From Variovorax ginsengisoli (lineage in GTDB: Bacteria; Pseudomonadota; Gammaproteobacteria; Burkholderiales; Burkholderiaceae_C), in NCBI RefSeq assembly GCF_006438845.1, contig NZ_RCZJ01000005.1, positions 218,236-282,235 on the forward strand: a stretch of DNA of 64,000 nt. Direction: 5' to 3'. This document shows positions 60,973-64,000 of the stretch, piece by piece; within the stretch, counting starts at the first letter, position 1, and each line of letters starts with the position of its first letter. A program made the position numbers and the translations under genes. The notes beneath the pieces are model-generated. The model was not told where the DNA came from. It did no database searches and saw only the letters and a program-made list of their open reading frames with translations.

Positions 60973-61907
60973 TCGGACTGGGACTGGCGTCATCGCACGC
61001 CCCCGCCATGTTCTGCCCGCCCGAGCTGTGGCCCAAGGTGTACGGCGCGATTCCCGACTACATGAAGGAATCGCAACCGCACACCGCCAAGCTGGAGACA
61101 GCTGAGGTCATCCGCGGGTACGTGCAGCGCATCGACACGGCCTTCGACGTCTTGCGCCGGCAGCTGGAGGCCTACCGGCCCGATGCGGTGATTTTCGTCG
61201 GCGACGACCAGGAGGACATGTTCGATCAACGCTGCAATCCGGCGATGTGCCTGTACACGGGCGAAGAAGTCTGGGGTTCGGCGGCGCCGTTCTACGTCGA
61301 TCAGCCGGCGGAGGACTCGCGCATCCACCTCCCGGTGCACCAGGAACTGTCAACGTACTTGCTGGGCGCCATGCTGGAAGAGGGTTTCGACATGGCGTCC
61401 ACCTCGGTGATGAAGCCGATGGGACGTCATCCCGAACGAGGCACCTCGCACATGATCGTCTATCCGGCCCAGCGCCTGCTGCCCAAGCTGGACGTGCCCA
61501 TCATTCCCCTGTACCTCAACTGCTACTTCCCACCACTGCCCACCGCGCGGCGTTGCTGGCAAGTCGGGCAGACGCTGGCCAAGCTGCTGGCAAACCGGCC
61601 CGAACGGGTTGCGATTTATGCCTCGGGTGGGCTGTCGCACGACCCAGTGGGCCCGCGTGCTGGCTGGATCGATGAGCCATTGGATCGATGGATCCTCGAT
61701 CGCATCGCGACTAACCGTAGCGCGGAGCTGCAGAACCTCTTCAGCGTCGATTCGGCCACCATGCGCGGTGGTACAGGCGAGACCCGGGCCTGGATCGTCG
61801 CCGCGGGCGCGTGCCAGTGGAAAGGGGAGGTCGTGGACTACATCCCGGCGCACCACGCCAAGACCGGATTGGGCTTCGCCTACTGGCCCGAACAAACAAA
61901 GGAATGA
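60969..61907 (+). CDS. LigB-type (type III) extradiol dioxygenase
   Basis: This 312-residue protein is of the LigB fold: GLASSHAPAMF with H10, FVGDDQEDMF, and YASGGLSHDPVGPRAG, carrying the metal-ligand and catalytic His/Glu set. Relatives include the beta subunit of protocatechuate 4,5-dioxygenase, gallate dioxygenase and MhpB. No LigA-type alpha subunit is encoded nearby, so it may act alone. It overlaps both neighbours by ATGA. The cluster thus has two structurally unrelated ring-opening enzymes. Confidence 0.88.
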   Translation: MIGLGLASSHAPAMFCPPELWPKVYGAIPDYMKESQPHTAKLETAEVIRGYVQRIDTAFDVLRRQLEAYRPDAVIFVGDDQEDMFDQRCNPAMCLYTGEEVWGSAAPFYVDQPAEDSRIHLPVHQELSTYLLGAMLEEGFDMASTSVMKPMGRHPERGTSHMIVYPAQRLLPKLDVPIIPLYLNCYFPPLPTARRCWQVGQTLAKLLANRPERVAIYASGGLSHDPVGPRAGWIDEPLDRWILDRIATNRSAELQNLFSVDSATMRGGTGETRAWIVAAGACQWKGEVVDYIPAHHAKTGLGFAYWPEQTKE

Positions 61908-62353
61908 CTATGTTGCCACCTAGAATCAACAAAGACGCAGTTCAGAAATCCATGGGGAGCTACGCGGACAAGAGCGTGTCGATCGAACAGCGCGGAGCGA
62001 TCTACGAAGAACTGGTCGGCTTCCTGCCGCCGCGCATTGAGGCACGCATGCTCGTCACCGGTGCGCTCGATCCGAAGATGCTCGATCTGCAGGAGCAGAT
62101 GCGCGAGCATGGCATGTACCCCTCGTGCTTCGACGTCAAGACTGCGCAGCTGATGCTTTTCGGCATGCTTCTGATGGACCTGAGCGATGCGGCCGTTCTG
62201 CACGGCATCGCGGCGCGCAAGGCCGGCGCCACCTGGGAGGAGATGCAGGCGGTTATCAACCTGTGCTTTCTGTTCCGAGGCCTTTCCGCGGCCAACCGCG
62301 GCGCCGAATTGCTGGCCAATATCTGCGACCGCGAAAGCAAGGCGACGTCATGA
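61904..62353 (+). CDS. Carboxymuconolactone-decarboxylase-family protein
   Basis: This 149-residue helical protein has the CMD-family organisation, with ARMLVTGALDPKMLDLQEQMREH and LHGIAARKAGATWEEMQAVINL. The CxxC of AhpD-type peroxidase partners is absent, so a redox role is unlikely. Within a ring-cleavage operon it may decarboxylate or isomerise an intermediate. The start at 61904 (ATGACTATG) overlaps the previous stop; ATG 61910 is possible. Confidence 0.8.
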   Translation: MTMLPPRINKDAVQKSMGSYADKSVSIEQRGAIYEELVGFLPPRIEARMLVTGALDPKMLDLQEQMREHGMYPSCFDVKTAQLMLFGMLLMDLSDAAVLHGIAARKAGATWEEMQAVINLCFLFRGLSAANRGAELLANICDRESKATS

Positions 62354-63183
62354 GCACCACGTCAAATCCTGAACTCGGCAATCGCATTCTGGCGGCCGGC
62401 TTCGACACCAACTACCACGACCAAGGGACCGGCCACCCGGTGGTGATGATCCACGGCTCCGGCCCGGGTGTTACCGCCTGGGCCAACTGGCGACTGAACA
62501 TCGGACCCTTGTCGACACAGGCCCGCGTGCTGGCGCCGGACATGGTCGGCTTTGGCTACACAGATGCGCCGGCCGGCACGCGCTATGGGCTCGACACCTG
62601 GGTTAATCACCTGTTGGGATTCCTGGACGCCTTGGAGCTTGACACCGTCGATCTCGTGGGAAATTCCTTCGGCGGCGGACTCGCCCTCGCCATTGCCGCG
62701 AGCCGGCCCGAGCGCGTGCGCAAGTTGGTATTGATGGGCAGCGTGGGTGTCGACTTTCCGCTGACGCCCGGTCTCGATGCCGTCTGGGGCTATACGCCTT
62801 CCATCGAGAACATGAAGGGCCTGCTGGACGTCTTTGCGCATGATCGCAAGCTGGTCAACGACGAACTCGCAGAGCTTCGCTACCGAGCCAGCGCGCGCGA
62901 AGGCGTGCAGGAGCGCTTCGCGCAAATGTTCTCCCCCGGACCGCGCCAGCAGTACATCGAGGCGCTGACCACGCCCGAGGACAAGATTCGCGCGCTGCCG
63001 CACGAGACGCTGGTGGTCCATGGTCGCGAAGACAAGGTCATTCCATTGTCGAACGCGCTGACCTTGGCCAGCCTGATCCCTCGCGCGCAGCTGCATGTGT
63101 ATCCGCATTGCGGGCACTGGACCCAGATCGAATGGGCCTCGTCGTTCAACGACATGGTCGGCCGTTTCCTCGCCCAAGGCTGA
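62350..63183 (+). CDS. Meta-cleavage product hydrolase (XylF/DmpD/BphD type)
   Basis: This 277-residue alpha/beta hydrolase has the MCP signatures: HGSGPGVTAWANWR oxyanion region, DMVGFGYTDAP, nucleophile Ser in GNSFGGGLAL, Asp in HGREDKVIP and His in CGHWTQIE. These enzymes cut the carbon-carbon bond of a ring-fission product into 2-hydroxypenta-2,4-dienoate and a carboxylic acid. The dienoate is exactly the substrate of the hydratase at 53292. It is the last gene of the operon and is followed by a terminator. Confidence 0.93.
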   Translation: MSTTSNPELGNRILAAGFDTNYHDQGTGHPVVMIHGSGPGVTAWANWRLNIGPLSTQARVLAPDMVGFGYTDAPAGTRYGLDTWVNHLLGFLDALELDTVDLVGNSFGGGLALAIAASRPERVRKLVLMGSVGVDFPLTPGLDAVWGYTPSIENMKGLLDVFAHDRKLVNDELAELRYRASAREGVQERFAQMFSPGPRQQYIEALTTPEDKIRALPHETLVVHGREDKVIPLSNALTLASLIPRAQLHVYPHCGHWTQIEWASSFNDMVGRFLAQG

Positions 63184-63189
63184 AACCGG

Positions 63190-63226
63190 AGTGGGCCTTG
63201 CATTAGCCAGGGCCTGCTTTTTCTTT
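63190..63226 (+). terminator. Probable terminator of the rightward catabolic operon
   Basis: AGTGGGCC pairs with GGCCTGCT (two G-T pairs allowed) around a 13-base loop. It is followed by TTTTCTTTT. It separates the hydrolase gene from etfB. Confidence 0.6.
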
Positions 63227-63240
63227 TAAATCGCACGTCA

Positions 63241-63990
63241 ATGAAAATTCTTGTCCCAGTCAAACGGGTCGTCGACTACAACGTGAAAGTTCGCGTGAAG
63301 TCCGACGGCACCGGCGTCGATATCGCCAACGTCAAGATGAGCATGAATCCGTTCGACGAGATCGCCGTCGAAGAAGCGGTTCGCCTGAAAGAGAAGGGCG
63401 TGGTCACCGAAGTGATCGCCGTCTCGTGCGGTGATGCCAAGTGCCAGGAAACCCTGCGCACCGCCATGGCCATTGGCGCCGACCGCGGCATCCTGGTCGA
63501 GACCACCGAAGAACTCCAGCCGCTGGCCGTTGCCAAACTGTTGAAGGCGCTGGTCGACAAGGAACAGCCGCAGCTGATCATTCTCGGCAAGCAAGCCATC
63601 GACGACGACGCCAACCAGACCGGCCAGATGCTGGCCGCGTTGGCCGACTTGCCGCAAGCGACCTTTGCCTCGAAGGTCGATGTGGCCGACGGCAAGGCCA
63701 CCGTGTCGCGCGAAGTCGACGGCGGAATGGAAACGCTGACGCTCACGCTGCCGGCCGTCATCACGACCGACCTGCGCCTGAACGAGCCGCGCTACGTCAC
63801 GCTGCCCAACATCATGAAGGCTAAGAAGAAGACGCTCGACGTCTTCAAGCCCGAAGACCTCGGCGTGGACGTCAAGCCGCGCCTGAAGACGCTCAAGGTG
63901 AGCGAGCCGCCCAAGCGCGGTGCCGGCATCAAGGTGGCCGATGTGGCCGCCCTGGTGGACAAGCTGAAGAACGAAGCGAAGGTGATCTGA
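63241..63990 (+). CDS. etfB: Electron transfer flavoprotein beta subunit
   Basis: This 249-residue subunit begins [20 protein letters not shown] and contains [39 protein letters not shown] and the recognition-loop Leu region near PNIMKAKKK, all typical. ETF passes electrons from acyl-CoA dehydrogenases to ETF-ubiquinone oxidoreductase. The gene is core metabolism and marks the right edge of the catabolic locus. Confidence 0.96.
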   Translation: MKILVPVKRVVDYNVKVRVKSDGTGVDIANVKMSMNPFDEIAVEEAVRLKEKGVVTEVIAVSCGDAKCQETLRTAMAIGADRGILVETTEELQPLAVAKLLKALVDKEQPQLIILGKQAIDDDANQTGQMLAALADLPQATFASKVDVADGKATVSREVDGGMETLTLTLPAVITTDLRLNEPRYVTLPNIMKAKKKTLDVFKPEDLGVDVKPRLKTLKVSEPPKRGAGIKVADVAALVDKLKNEAKVI

Positions 63991-63991
63991 C

Positions 63992-64000
63992 ATGACAGCA
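63992..64000 (+). CDS. etfA: Start of the gene after etfB, presumably etfA
   Basis: Only ATG ACA GCA is in the window, two bases after the etfB stop. Identification as the ETF alpha subunit rests on the near-universal etfB-etfA order and the frame spacing, not on sequence. Confidence 0.5.

Noticed and set aside
61904..62353. AhpD-type alkylhydroperoxidase
   Set aside because: The CxxC active-site pair is missing, so only the broader carboxymuconolactone-decarboxylase family is supported.

Overview
The window looks like a chromosomal segment of a high-GC betaproteobacterium of the Burkholderiales, most probably Comamonadaceae (Variovorax/Acidovorax-like). The evidence is the gene order greB - spoT - rpoZ - gmk - yicC - kinase/PP2C - rph - rdgB - hemW, the protein sequences themselves, and the families of small lineage-specific proteins. 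I had no database access, so this placement is by recognition only.

Layout. (1) 1-9136 is a housekeeping block ending in tRNA-Ser(UGA). (2) 9137 to about 28100 is accessory DNA behind the tRNA. A DUF3701-type tyrosine recombinase is followed by an SbcD/SbcC-like nuclease-ATPase pair, a Gabija-like OLD nuclease/helicase pair and an unknown-group type reverse transcriptase. A second tyrosine recombinase with an AlpA-like factor comes next, then unknown genes, an AT-rich three-gene patch, a 5'-truncated MobA/MobL relaxase and a histidine phosphatase. This reads as a defence island between two recombinase modules. (3) 28283-46660 is mixed: H-NS-like protein, RRM RNA-binding protein, SRAP protein, DUF5666/DUF6502 pair, histidine kinase, a CheB-like protein that has lost catalytic residues, an ion antiporter, many tiny proteins (several paralogous within the window), a duplicated block and an IS30-family element. 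(4) 46665-63183 is an aromatic-compound catabolic locus. (5) 63241-64000 is etfB and the first codons of etfA.

How region 4 seems to work. Two divergent operons leave 57424-57557. The rightward one carries a GntR/FCD regulator, a terephthalate-dioxygenase-like Rieske oxygenase (large and small subunits), a PdxA/TphB-like dehydrogenase, a LigB-type extradiol dioxygenase, a carboxymuconolactone-decarboxylase-family protein and a meta-cleavage hydrolase. The leftward one carries a Bug-type binding protein, Rieske ferredoxin, acylating acetaldehyde dehydrogenase, 4-hydroxy-2-oxovalerate aldolase, 2-oxopent-4-enoate hydratase and ferredoxin reductase, then a second binding protein, a VOC extradiol dioxygenase and an alpha/beta hydrolase. 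About 0.5 kb beyond lies a secreted tannase-family esterase very like MHETase. Together this is enough for ester cleavage, ring dihydroxylation, rearomatisation, ring fission and conversion to pyruvate and acetyl-CoA, but the combination matches no canonical pathway I know.

The strongest leads are the aromatic/ester locus, the recombinase-bounded defence island with its reverse transcriptase and possible upstream RNA, a dif-like palindrome beside the second recombinase, and the catalytically degenerate CheB.
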